NCBI GenBank assembly: GCA_965651695.1 | Contig: CBFGTI010000016.1 | Span: 1-59,173, forward strand | DNA from: Imperialibacter sp965651695 | Lineage (GTDB): Bacteria; Bacteroidota; Bacteroidia; Cytophagales; Cyclobacteriaceae | DNA length: 59,173 nt | Reading direction: 5' to 3' | Part shown: piece after piece, positions 53,192 to 59,173 of the stretch | Position numbering within the stretch: position 1 is the stretch's first letter | How the letters are laid out: each line of letters opens with the position of its first letter | The notes under the pieces: generated by a model | Databases searched by the model: none | Told to the model about the DNA's origin: nothing | Seen by the model: only the letters and a program-made list of their open reading frames with translations | Program-made: the position numbers and the translations under genes

Positions 53192-54241
53192 TTACTGCAG
53201 ATGCTCTGCTATTACGTCGCTGATCATTTTTGCGGCACGCTCGGAGGCTTTGCCGTCGAGGCTGGAGAAAAAGCGCTGGTTGGCTATTGCCCTTTGCGGT
53301 TGAAGCCGGTCGTTGGTAAGGGCCTCTTCAAGCGCCGGCTCAAGTTGCCCGAACGATTCTATGGAAATGCTGACAGAGGAAATCAGATCTACAATTTCCT
53401 TTTTTAGTCGTTTGCCGGTATTTACTTTAAATGTAACAATGGGCTTATCGAGCGAACAAAATTCGGCAATAATAGAACTCGTGTCCGACACCAGCACATC
53501 TGCCAGCATCAGGTATGGTATATTGTTGGCATCTTTAATATAAACCACGCTTTTGTTGGCTTCAATTGCCTTTCGGTACGATTCGCTCATAAATGGATGG
53601 AGCGTCACCAGGATGTTGTAGCGTTCCTTCAATGGTTCCAGCCGGTTGTACCACATATGGATAGCCGACATGCCCGACTTGTCCCAGGTGGCGGAAAACA
53701 GGATGTTCTTTTTCGAAGGATCCAGCTTCAACTGCGTGCCGAGGTTGCGCAATTGCCCGGGAGTGATATCGCCGTTGAAGGCAGGGTCGAGTTTTGGGTA
53801 CCCTACGGTAACGCCCGAGACTACACCTGCTTTTACACCTAAATCGACCTCCTCCTGCGACGACATGAAGAAATACCGGAAGGCATTGTATTTCTTCGCT
53901 TTAATCATATCCTTAAATATATACGGACCGTGATTCATTCCGATTTTCAGCACATTCTTAATCGGGTATTCGTGCAGCGCATGGCGTGCCATTATTACTA
54001 CATCGGGAAACGTGGGCCATAGGATGGAATCTATATTCTTTTCCTTCAGCTCCCTTCTGACCTTGAAATTTTTTGCCACTATCCGCGCCTGCGGCATTCT
54101 CTTTATTACGCCCAGCATTACATAGTAGTCCATTACTTCTCCAATGTAAAAGTCAATGGTGGGAGCGCCGGCCTTAAAAAGCTTTTGTGTATGCCAGGTG
54201 ACGTAATAGGGAAATGTCAAAAAATATTCGGAAACCTTCAT
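53192..54241 (-). CDS. CDP-glycerol glycerophosphotransferase family protein
   Basis: The 349-residue protein has the GT-B C-terminal signature of the Glyphos_transf family: ILFSATWDKSG, ILVTLHPFMSES, and ADVLVSDTSSIIAEFCSLDKPIVTF (part shown). In Gram-positives such enzymes (TagB/TagF) build teichoic acids; Gram-negatives use related proteins in capsule or surface polymer synthesis. A perfect minus-strand -7 octamer (TACCTTTG, 54268-54261) lies 20 bases before the ATG. No CDP-glycerol synthesis gene is adjacent. Confidence 0.85.
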   Translation of the reverse strand: MKVSEYFLTFPYYVTWHTQKLFKAGAPTIDFYIGEVMDYYVMLGVIKRMPQARIVAKNFKVRRELKEKNIDSILWPTFPDVVIMARHALHEYPIKNVLKIGMNHGPYIFKDMIKAKKYNAFRYFFMSSQEEVDLGVKAGVVSGVTVGYPKLDPAFNGDITPGQLRNLGTQLKLDPSKKNILFSATWDKSGMSAIHMWYNRLEPLKERYNILVTLHPFMSESYRKAIEANKSVVYIKDANNIPYLMLADVLVSDTSSIIAEFCSLDKPIVTFKVNTGKRLKKEIVDLISSVSISIESFGQLEPALEEALTNDRLQPQRAIANQRFFSSLDGKASERAAKMISDVIAEHLQ

Positions 54242-54349
54242 TCAAGTGTCTGATTAGCTTCAAAGGTAGTGATAGAAAGGTATTGAATACAGTGCGGTTG
54301 TTCCATTTCTTCGCAAGCCGTTACCATCCCGGGCCTTTAGATGTGGGCA

Positions 54350-54373
54350 TAAAAAAACCCGCCGAAGCGGGTT
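54350..54373 (-). terminator. Intrinsic terminator of the TerB-like gene
   Basis: A perfect 7-bp stem AACCCGC / GCGGGTT with a CGAA loop is followed, read on the minus strand, by a run of T (A-run at 54350-54357 on the plus strand). It lies 23 bases after the stop codon of the TerB-like gene. Confidence 0.88.
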
Positions 54374-54395
54374 CTCCATAGATAAATCAGGTATT

Positions 54396-54791
54396 TTATT
54401 CTTTGTATTTCAAAACTTTTTCTTTCAGCAACGCCCTGTCGGAAGTAATCGACGGATCGGCATAAATATTTGCTGACAACTCGGAGATCACTTTGCGGTT
54501 ATACCCTAGTTTCGCTGCAATATCCTCACAAAATCTTATTTCACTCAAAAAAATCTCATTGTCTATCTTCATCAGCTGCACAATGTTGTATAGCAGCTCG
54601 AATTTGTCATCGTCGGAAAGCGTGCTGGCCGAATCAAGCTCCTGGGGGTTGCTCATCAGGTAGTCGATCTCGCCTGCAGCCAATCCATTCGCTTTGCCAA
54701 TCAGGTAAATGAGTTCCTTTTCTTTGTCGGCAAGGTCTTCATCCGCTGATGCCAGTTGGATAAGGGCGCTTAGGTGTGTTTTAATGCTCAT
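54396..54791 (-). CDS. TerB-like domain protein
   Basis: The 131-residue all-helical acidic protein matches the TerB fold: two repeats of a helix pair with conserved Asp/Glu (LIQLASADEDLADKEKELIYLIGKANG and LLYNIVQLMKIDNEIFLSEIRFCEDIA, parts shown). The acidic turns may bind metal. Single TerB-like proteins occur widely in Bacteroidota and are not evidence for tellurite resistance by themselves. The terminator at 54350-54373 belongs to it. Confidence 0.82.
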   Translation of the reverse strand: MSIKTHLSALIQLASADEDLADKEKELIYLIGKANGLAAGEIDYLMSNPQELDSASTLSDDDKFELLYNIVQLMKIDNEIFLSEIRFCEDIAAKLGYNRKVISELSANIYADPSITSDRALLKEKVLKYKE

Positions 54792-55013
54792 TGAAATATG
54801 GATGATTAGTAAAAAGTATGGTTAAAAAGATAAATTCATCTAGCTGTTAAAAAGCATAACAAAGTACACAAAAAGGTTTACCTACACAACACTTGTAGCA
54901 TAAGCGGCAAATAAAAAAGGTCGTCAGAAAAATGCCGGCTGCCTGCCACTGGCAGTACCGGATATACGGAACGGGGTTAAAAATGGCAGCTGTGAGAAAA
55001 AAAAACGCAAATG
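54792..55013. other. AT-rich intergenic region between the TerB-like gene and the met promoter
   Basis: No gene, repeat or RNA structure is visible here except the upstream part of the met regulatory region. A reading frame of 73 codons starting at 54932 runs into the riboswitch and is rejected. Confidence 0.4.
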
Positions 55014-55045
55014 TTTGGAAACAACATAATCGCTATCTACGTTTG
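55014..55045 (+). promoter_or_regulatory. Consensus Bacteroidota promoter of the met operon
   Basis: TTTG (55014-55017) is followed by exactly 20 bases and then TACGTTTG (55038-55045), a full match to TTTG-N19-21-TAnnTTTG. Transcription should begin near 55051, about 20 bases before the SAM riboswitch. Confidence 0.85.
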
Positions 55046-55072
55046 CACTTGCAAGTCAATTCTCAGCAATTG

Positions 55073-55184
55073 ATTTATAAAGAAGCGTGGAGAGACAGGC
55101 TCTTTGAAGCGCTAGCAACCGACCGCCATTGCGGTAAAGGTGCTAAATCCTGATCTCGCCAAAGGTTGGCGGGAGAATATAAAT
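55073..55184 (+). ncRNA. SAM-I (S-box) riboswitch
   Basis: The core hallmarks are present: the GTGGAGAGA..TTTGAAGC kink-turn region, GCAACC (55115-55120) and AAGGTGCTAAATCC (55137-55150). P1 is ATTTATA (55073-55079) paired with TATAAAT (55178-55184); P3 is ACCGC/GCGGT (55122-55126, 55131-55135); P4 is TCTCGCCA/TGGCGGGA (55154-55161, 55167-55174). It binds S-adenosylmethionine and normally shuts off methionine genes when SAM is high. It lies in the 5' leader of metY-metX, just where this class is expected. Confidence 0.93.
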
Positions 55185-55194
55185 TAAGAGCAAA

Positions 55195-55329
55195 ATGAAA
55201 AATCACACTCTTTTTTTAGCGGACAGCGCTATACCTTCCCAGGGCTACTTTCCCTATTCCTCACATTTCCTTATTCACAAAACCCGCACTGCTGCAGCCA
55301 TTTGCTGCTGTTGTTGTACCTGCTGCTAG
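55195..55329 (+). CDS. 44-residue Cys-rich leader peptide (candidate cysteine sensor)
   Basis: The ATG at 55195 lies 11 bases after P1 of the riboswitch. The frame of 44 codons ends TAAAICCCCCTCC-stop, with codons TGC TGC TGT TGT TGT ACC TGC TGC TAG at 55303-55329. Seven Cys codons in the last eight sense codons are very unusual. The last two Cys codons and the stop form the left arm of a 13-bp hairpin (55321-55356). This is the classical layout of a leader peptide attenuator, in which ribosome stalling on scarce charged tRNA changes the RNA structure. Leader and cysteine sensing are inference; the peptide could also be chance, but its position argues against it. Confidence 0.6.
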   Translation: MKNHTLFLADSAIPSQGYFPYSSHFLIHKTRTAAAICCCCCTCC

Positions 55330-55356
55330 GCGAGTGAGCCTCATCGCTTAGCAGCA
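55321..55356 (+). promoter_or_regulatory. 13-bp hairpin overlapping the leader-peptide Cys codons
   Basis: The left arm TGCTGCTAGGCGA (55321-55333) pairs with TCGCTTAGCAGCA (55344-55356), with one G-T wobble. The right arm can also pair with TGCTGCTG at 55303-55310, so two forms exclude each other. No T-tract follows directly. A second stem (GGCCC 55359-55363 with GGGCC 55385-55389, plus CGC/GCG inside) follows. Confidence 0.65.
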
Positions 55357-55446
55357 CTGGCCCGACTACGCATTTCTGAAAGCGGGGCCGTTATGGGCTA
55401 TTTAAATTTCTAGTGATCATTTCAACCCTTTAATACGATAATAACA

Positions 55447-56772
55447 ATGGCGAATACCTTAAGATATGAAACGCTGCAGTTGCATGCAGGCCAGGAAATA
55501 GACGAAACCACACGCTCGAGAGCGGTGCCTATTTACCAGACCACTTCCTACACCTTTAAAAATGCAAAGCACGGCGCCAACTTGTTTGCCCTGCAGGAGT
55601 TTGGCAATATATATACCCGGATAATGAATCCGACCACGGATGTGTTTGAAAAGAGAATTGCTGCATTAGAAGGCGGGGTAGCGGCAGTGGCTACGGGTTC
55701 CGGGCAGGCGGCACAGCTTCTGGCTTTGCACAATATATTGGAGGCGGGGCAAAATTTTGTGACAACCGCCCATTTATACGGCGGCACTTATAATCAGTTT
55801 AAGGTGGCATTTAAGCGACTGGGTATAGAGGCCCGGTTTGCAGAAAATGATGAGCCGGCGTCTTTTGAGAAATTGATCGACTCAAACACCAGGGCACTTT
55901 ACCTGGAAACCATTGGCAATCCTGAATTTAACATTCCGGATTTTGAAGCTATTGCTGAGGTTGCGAAAAAGCATGGCATCCCCCTGATAGTGGACAACAC
56001 CTTTGGAGCGGCCGGGTACCTCTTTCGGCCGTTGGAGCATGGTGCCAACGTTGTTGTGCAGTCGGCTACCAAATGGATCGGCGGCCACGGTACCAGCATT
56101 GGGGGCGTAGTGGTAGATGGCGGCAACTTCAACTGGGGCAATGGTAAGTTTCCTCAGTTTTCGGAGCCGTCGGAGGGCTACCACGGCCTGAAATTCTGGG
56201 AGGTTTTCGGCGAAGGAAACCCGCTGGGGCTGCCCAATATTGCTTTTGCCATCAGAACAAGGGTGGAAGGCCTGAGAGACCTGGGGCCGGCCATCAGCCC
56301 GTTCAATTCTTTTCTTTTGCTCCAGGGGCTGGAAACTCTCTCGTTGCGGCTCGACAGAACCGTGGAAAACGCCCTGGCCCTGGCGCAATGGCTTGAAGGA
56401 CACGAGTTGGTTGAAGCCGTGAATTACCCCGGCTTAGCCTCAAGCAAGTATCACAGCCTTGCCAAAAAGTACCTGAAACGGGGATTTGGTGGTGTTTTCT
56501 CTTTTAAAATAAAAGGAGGAAAAGAAAATGCCGAGCTTTTTGTGGACAACCTCAAACTGGTGAGTCATCTGGCCAACGTAGGCGACTCAAAAACGCTCAT
56601 TATACATCCTTCATCCACCACGCACCAGCAGTTGAGCGAAGAAGAACAATACCGGGCTGGCGTGGATCCCAACCTGCTTCGGGTGTCGGCAGGCATTGAG
56701 CACATTGAAGACATAAAAGCCGATTTCACCCAGGCATTTGAGAAAGTTTTTAAACAGGAATTAGTAGCGTAG
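55447..56772 (+). CDS. metY: O-acetylhomoserine sulfhydrylase (MetY)
   Basis: The 441-residue PLP enzyme makes homocysteine from O-acetylhomoserine and sulfide (or methionine from methanethiol). It shows the Cys/Met metabolism PLP-enzyme pattern: YTRIMNPTTDVFEKRIAALEGG, the PLP-binding Lys209 in SATKWIGGHG, and the family's length of about 430. The next gene is metX, which makes its substrate. Expression is probably controlled by the SAM riboswitch and the Cys leader upstream. The start ATG at 55447 lies 263 bases after the riboswitch. Confidence 0.95.
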   Translation: MANTLRYETLQLHAGQEIDETTRSRAVPIYQTTSYTFKNAKHGANLFALQEFGNIYTRIMNPTTDVFEKRIAALEGGVAAVATGSGQAAQLLALHNILEAGQNFVTTAHLYGGTYNQFKVAFKRLGIEARFAENDEPASFEKLIDSNTRALYLETIGNPEFNIPDFEAIAEVAKKHGIPLIVDNTFGAAGYLFRPLEHGANVVVQSATKWIGGHGTSIGGVVVDGGNFNWGNGKFPQFSEPSEGYHGLKFWEVFGEGNPLGLPNIAFAIRTRVEGLRDLGPAISPFNSFLLLQGLETLSLRLDRTVENALALAQWLEGHELVEAVNYPGLASSKYHSLAKKYLKRGFGGVFSFKIKGGKENAELFVDNLKLVSHLANVGDSKTLIIHPSSTTHQQLSEEEQYRAGVDPNLLRVSAGIEHIEDIKADFTQAFEKVFKQELVA

Positions 56773-56799
56773 TATATTGGTTAAAGATGGTTTTCCCCG

Positions 56800-56826
56800 T
56801 CCCGGGGGCCGGTTGTGCTCCCGGGA
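56800..56826 (+). promoter_or_regulatory. Inverted repeat between metY and metX
   Basis: TCCCGGG (56800-56806) and CCCGGGA (56820-56826) form a perfect 7-bp GC-rich stem with a 13-base loop, 31 bases before the chosen metX ATG. It has no T-tract and may tune metX expression or be a remnant. Confidence 0.45.
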
Positions 56827-56857
56827 TGTGCGGAAAATGATGAGGCCTTTGAAAATA

Positions 56858-57889
56858 ATGGAACAGCATACAATACAAATAACCAACCCTCTTGAAACTG
56901 AAACCGGTGGCGAGCTGCCGGGTTACCAGTTATTCTATTCAACCTTTGGTAAACTAAGCCCCACCAAAGACAACGTGGTGTGGGTATGCCATGCACTTAC
57001 CGGCAACTCTAACCCTACCGATTGGTGGCCCGGCTTGTTTGGCAAGGGCCGGCTATTTGACCCGACCGAATATTTTGTGATTTGTGCCAATATGTTGGGC
57101 AGTTGCTACGGGTCTACCAACGCACTGGACAAGAATCCCCTGACCGGCAAACCGTATTTCCACGATTTCCCCGTGCTTACCAATCGCGACATGGTGGCGG
57201 CTTTTAACGAACTGAGGCTGGCACTGGGCTTTAGCAAGGTGCATACATTGATAGGCGGCTCAATGGGCGGCCAGCATGTGCTGGAATGGGCCATACAAGA
57301 ACCCGACGTATTTGAAAATATTATTGCCATTTCCACCAATGCGCAGCATTCGCCCTGGGGCATTGCTTTCAACGAGTCGCAGCGCATGGCTATTGCCAAC
57401 GATGCCACCTGGAAAGAAAGCACGCCTGAGGCAGGTTTGGAAGGGATGAAAACCGCCCGGTCTATAGCCCTGCTGTCTTACAGGCACTATTTCACCTACC
57501 AGCGTACGCAGGAAGAAGATACATGCGAAAAAACCGACAGCTACCTGGCCGCCAGCTACCAGCAGTACCAGGGCGAAAAGCTCAAAAAGCGGTTTAATGC
57601 CTACAGTTACTGGGCGCTTTCCAAAGCAATGGATTCTCACAATGTAGGCCGTGGCCGTGGGGGAATAGAAAACGCTTTGAGCAAAATAAAGGCAAATGCG
57701 CACTTTATTGGCATCCGCAGCGACATCTTGTTTCCTATAGAAGAGCAGGTGTACCTGGCCTCTCACGTAAACGACGCTTCACTTGATATCATTGATTCAC
57801 TTTACGGCCACGATGGCTTTTTGATCGAATGGGAAGCGATGACGTCGTCGATCGAGAAGTTTTACAAGCGAGTGTTGGTGGGTGTATAG
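56858..57889 (+). CDS. metX: Homoserine O-acetyltransferase (MetX)
   Basis: The 343-residue alpha/beta hydrolase-fold enzyme acetylates homoserine with acetyl-CoA. Nucleophile Ser135 lies in IGGSMGGQH, the acid in GIRSDILFPIEE, and the His in YGHDGFLIE. I chose the ATG at 56858 because it begins just before the conserved GGELPGYQLFYSTFG; a TTG at 56777 and ATGs at 56837/56840 would add non-conserved residues. Its substrate role fits metY immediately upstream. Some family members use succinyl-CoA instead; here MetY points to acetyl. Confidence 0.95.
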   Translation: MEQHTIQITNPLETETGGELPGYQLFYSTFGKLSPTKDNVVWVCHALTGNSNPTDWWPGLFGKGRLFDPTEYFVICANMLGSCYGSTNALDKNPLTGKPYFHDFPVLTNRDMVAAFNELRLALGFSKVHTLIGGSMGGQHVLEWAIQEPDVFENIIAISTNAQHSPWGIAFNESQRMAIANDATWKESTPEAGLEGMKTARSIALLSYRHYFTYQRTQEEDTCEKTDSYLAASYQQYQGEKLKKRFNAYSYWALSKAMDSHNVGRGRGGIENALSKIKANAHFIGIRSDILFPIEEQVYLASHVNDASLDIIDSLYGHDGFLIEWEAMTSSIEKFYKRVLVGV

Positions 57890-57892
57890 GAT

Positions 57893-58351
57893 TTACATCT
57901 CTCCAGCCTCTTTAAGTAAGCTTTCGACAACAGTTTTGGAAAAGCGGAAGTTGTTTCGGCTTAACTCATTGACAACCTCTTGTACTGAAAAAATGAAGTT
58001 TTTCCTTTTTGCCAGAACGAGAATTTTTAAGGAGCCTATAATGTTGAGACCCATGGCAGCAGCCACGGCACGGCCCTTCTTTTCGTCAATAATTAAAGTT
58101 GAATTGTTAGTTTCAAGTGCCAGCGCTAGAGAGCTTGCCTCACCTAAGTCAAGCATATCATAAAGTCTATCCCTTTCGCTCAGGTTCTTCACCTTCCTCA
58201 CATTGATCCAGGAAGGTAGCTTCGTTCCATATTCATCTTCGACCTCAGGAGTAATAACTATTTTGTCGAAAACTTTCTGCAAGAGATAAAGACGCCCGAT
58301 TCTCTGAAAAGCTATTAGGCAGGTGGTATCCGCAATAATAACTTCAGGCAT
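57893..58351 (-). CDS. DUF3368 PIN-like toxin
   Basis: The 152-residue protein has a PIN-like nuclease fold: IIADTTCLIAF (Asp8), LGEASSLALA with a Glu (~71), STLIIDEKKGRAVAAAMG (Asp ~89). DUF3368 proteins are predicted RNA-cleaving toxins paired with UPF0175 antitoxins. Its ATG is 3 bases after the antitoxin's stop and on the same strand. It converges with metX, the two stops being three bases apart. Confidence 0.85.
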   Translation of the reverse strand: MPEVIIADTTCLIAFQRIGRLYLLQKVFDKIVITPEVEDEYGTKLPSWINVRKVKNLSERDRLYDMLDLGEASSLALALETNNSTLIIDEKKGRAVAAAMGLNIIGSLKILVLAKRKNFIFSVQEVVNELSRNNFRFSKTVVESLLKEAGEM

Positions 58352-58354
58352 CTT

Positions 58355-58564
58355 TTACTGGTTTTTTAAATCCTCAGCTGTTTCGCCAAAAACAGACACA
58401 CCATAACTCCCCACGTTTTCGATAAATTCTCTTTTCGAAATGCCAACAAATTTCGCTGCCTGGCCAGACGAAAATAATCCCTTATCAAATAGAAGAGCAG
58501 CTATTGACATCTTTATTTCTTTTTCATCTACTTCATCCGGCAGATTAAGCATTATAGTCTTCAT
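58355..58564 (-). CDS. UPF0175 family antitoxin
   Basis: The 69-residue protein matches UPF0175: ALLFDKGLFSSGQAAKFVGISKREFIENVGSYGVS (parts shown), a helix-turn-helix-like DNA-binding part. It lies directly upstream of the DUF3368 gene, and the two form a VapBC-like toxin-antitoxin pair. It is expected to bind the toxin and repress the operon. Confidence 0.87.
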   Translation of the reverse strand: MKTIMLNLPDEVDEKEIKMSIAALLFDKGLFSSGQAAKFVGISKREFIENVGSYGVSVFGETAEDLKNQ

Positions 58565-58576
58565 AAATCAAATATA

Positions 58577-59173
58577 TTAACTTCCGGTGACACTTTCTTT
58601 AACCGCCTTACTCCCGAGCTCCCTCAGCACCTCCAAAAGATAGTCGATATCCGCTTCCGTTCGCCGGTGGTTGGTGCAGTTGATTCTTAGGGCTGGTCTA
58701 CCCCATATTTTTGTGCCTGCAAAAAATATCCGCCCGTCTTTTTCTATCAATTCCAGGATTCTATTGTTCAATTGGTCAACTTTATCGGGGTCTGTTTTGA
58801 TCGACTCTTCATTCGACACAAAGCGAAAGGTGGCAATAGACAACGGAGCCGGACCCAGCATTTCAAAATCGTCAGCGCTGTTCACTCTCTCCTGGAAGTA
58901 TCGAACAATCTTTATGTCGTTTTCGATCGCCAGGCGAAGCTTTTCTGCTCCGTAGGCCTTAAAGGTCATCCACACTTTCAAAGCCTTAAAATCTTTGGTA
59001 AGCTGCAGATTGAAGTCCATCAGGTCTTCTCGGTCCGATTTTTCGGTACCACCGCGGAGGTAGTCGGGCACCATGCTGAAGGTGTTGCGCAGGTGCTCTT
59101 TCTTGCGTACGATAACTGCGGCCACTTCAAAGGGCACATACAGCCATTTGTGCGGGTTTACCAAAATAGCATC
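58577..59173 (-). CDS. PLP-dependent amino acid decarboxylase, C-terminal part (5' end outside window)
   Basis: The frame is open to the last base; 198 residues and the stop are visible. It begins DAILVNPHKW, the PLP-lysine motif (NPHKW) of group II decarboxylases of the aromatic-L-amino-acid/glutamate type, and continues with FSMVPDYLRGG, KALKVWMTFKAYG and a C-terminal RINCTNHRRTEADIDYLLE. These enzymes decarboxylate amino acids such as DOPA, tyrosine or tryptophan; the substrate cannot be decided from this part. A TTG near the edge could be mistaken for a start codon, but the frame continues upstream of it. Confidence 0.92.
   Translation of the reverse strand, partial: DAILVNPHKWLYVPFEVAAVIVRKKEHLRNTFSMVPDYLRGGTEKSDREDLMDFNLQLTKDFKALKVWMTFKAYGAEKLRLAIENDIKIVRYFQERVNSADDFEMLGPAPLSIATFRFVSNEESIKTDPDKVDQLNNRILELIEKDGRIFFAGTKIWGRPALRINCTNHRRTEADIDYLLEVLRELGSKAVKESVTGS

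Noticed and set aside
54396..54791. Tellurite resistance locus
   Set aside because: Only a single TerB-like domain is present, with no terC, terD, terE or terZ neighbours.
54932..55153. A 73-codon plus-strand frame upstream of metY
   Set aside because: It overlaps the promoter and most of the SAM riboswitch, whose structural bases explain the sequence; the codon use and peptide have no family features.
55185..55217. An intrinsic terminator directly after the riboswitch (AAGAG / CTCTT then a T-tract)
   Set aside because: The stem has only five pairs with an 18-base loop, too weak to claim, although the T-run at 55211-55217 is real and could matter in a longer structure.

Overview
The window looks like a stretch of chromosome from a Bacteroidota bacterium, most likely a gliding member of the Cytophagia (Cytophagales). 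The evidence is the gliding-motility genes gldB, gldD and gldE, the order rng / COX24-type mini-protein / TPR / HU / mutY / ssb / gldE / gldD, LytS/LytTR signalling, OmpA-PD40 envelope proteins, and promoter candidates of the Bacteroidota type (TTTG, about 20 bases, TAnnTTTG). Coding density is high and no rRNA, tRNA, CRISPR array, insertion sequence or prophage is visible.

Layout. 1-5026: 3' part of a giant beta-rich secreted protein, then a RelE/ParE-type toxin-antitoxin pair. 5349-13977: M20 dipeptidase, DsbD-type thiol reductase, M23 peptidase, two related OmpA-domain proteins, and a transglutaminase-like secreted protein. 14208-19263: an aldehyde dehydrogenase / GMC oxidoreductase pair, a small lipoprotein and a zinc alcohol dehydrogenase co-directional with uvrA (19265-22093). 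22376-25032: ECF-type sigma factor with a small acidic partner, nth and a glycosyltransferase. 25029-35336: gliding and housekeeping block (gldB, a beta-barrel protein, rng, a 29-residue basic ribosomal-type protein at 28274-28363, TPR protein, HU, mutY, ssb, gldE, gldD, recG). 35363-39773: a four-gene minus-strand operon encoding a 34-residue-repeat protein, a LytS-like histidine kinase, a second kinase-like protein lacking the phosphoacceptor histidine, and a LytTR response regulator. 40020-54791: mixed metabolic, repair and envelope genes (ogt, alpha/beta hydrolase, CaCA antiporter, ABC permease, penicillin acylase, M20D amidohydrolase, arylamine N-acetyltransferase, a CDP-glycerol transferase homologue, TerB-like protein). 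55014-57889: methionine operon metY-metX. 57893-59173: a PIN-like/UPF0175 toxin-antitoxin pair and the 3' part of a PLP-dependent decarboxylase.

Two places stand out. The metY leader carries, in series, a consensus promoter, a SAM-I (S-box) riboswitch, a 44-codon reading frame ending in a run of cysteine codons, and a 13-bp hairpin whose left arm overlaps the last Cys codons. This is what a combined SAM and cysteine sensor would look like. The LytTR operon pairs a normal and a degenerate sensor kinase with an exported helical-repeat protein, which suggests a non-standard signalling unit. Both readings are inferences from sequence.
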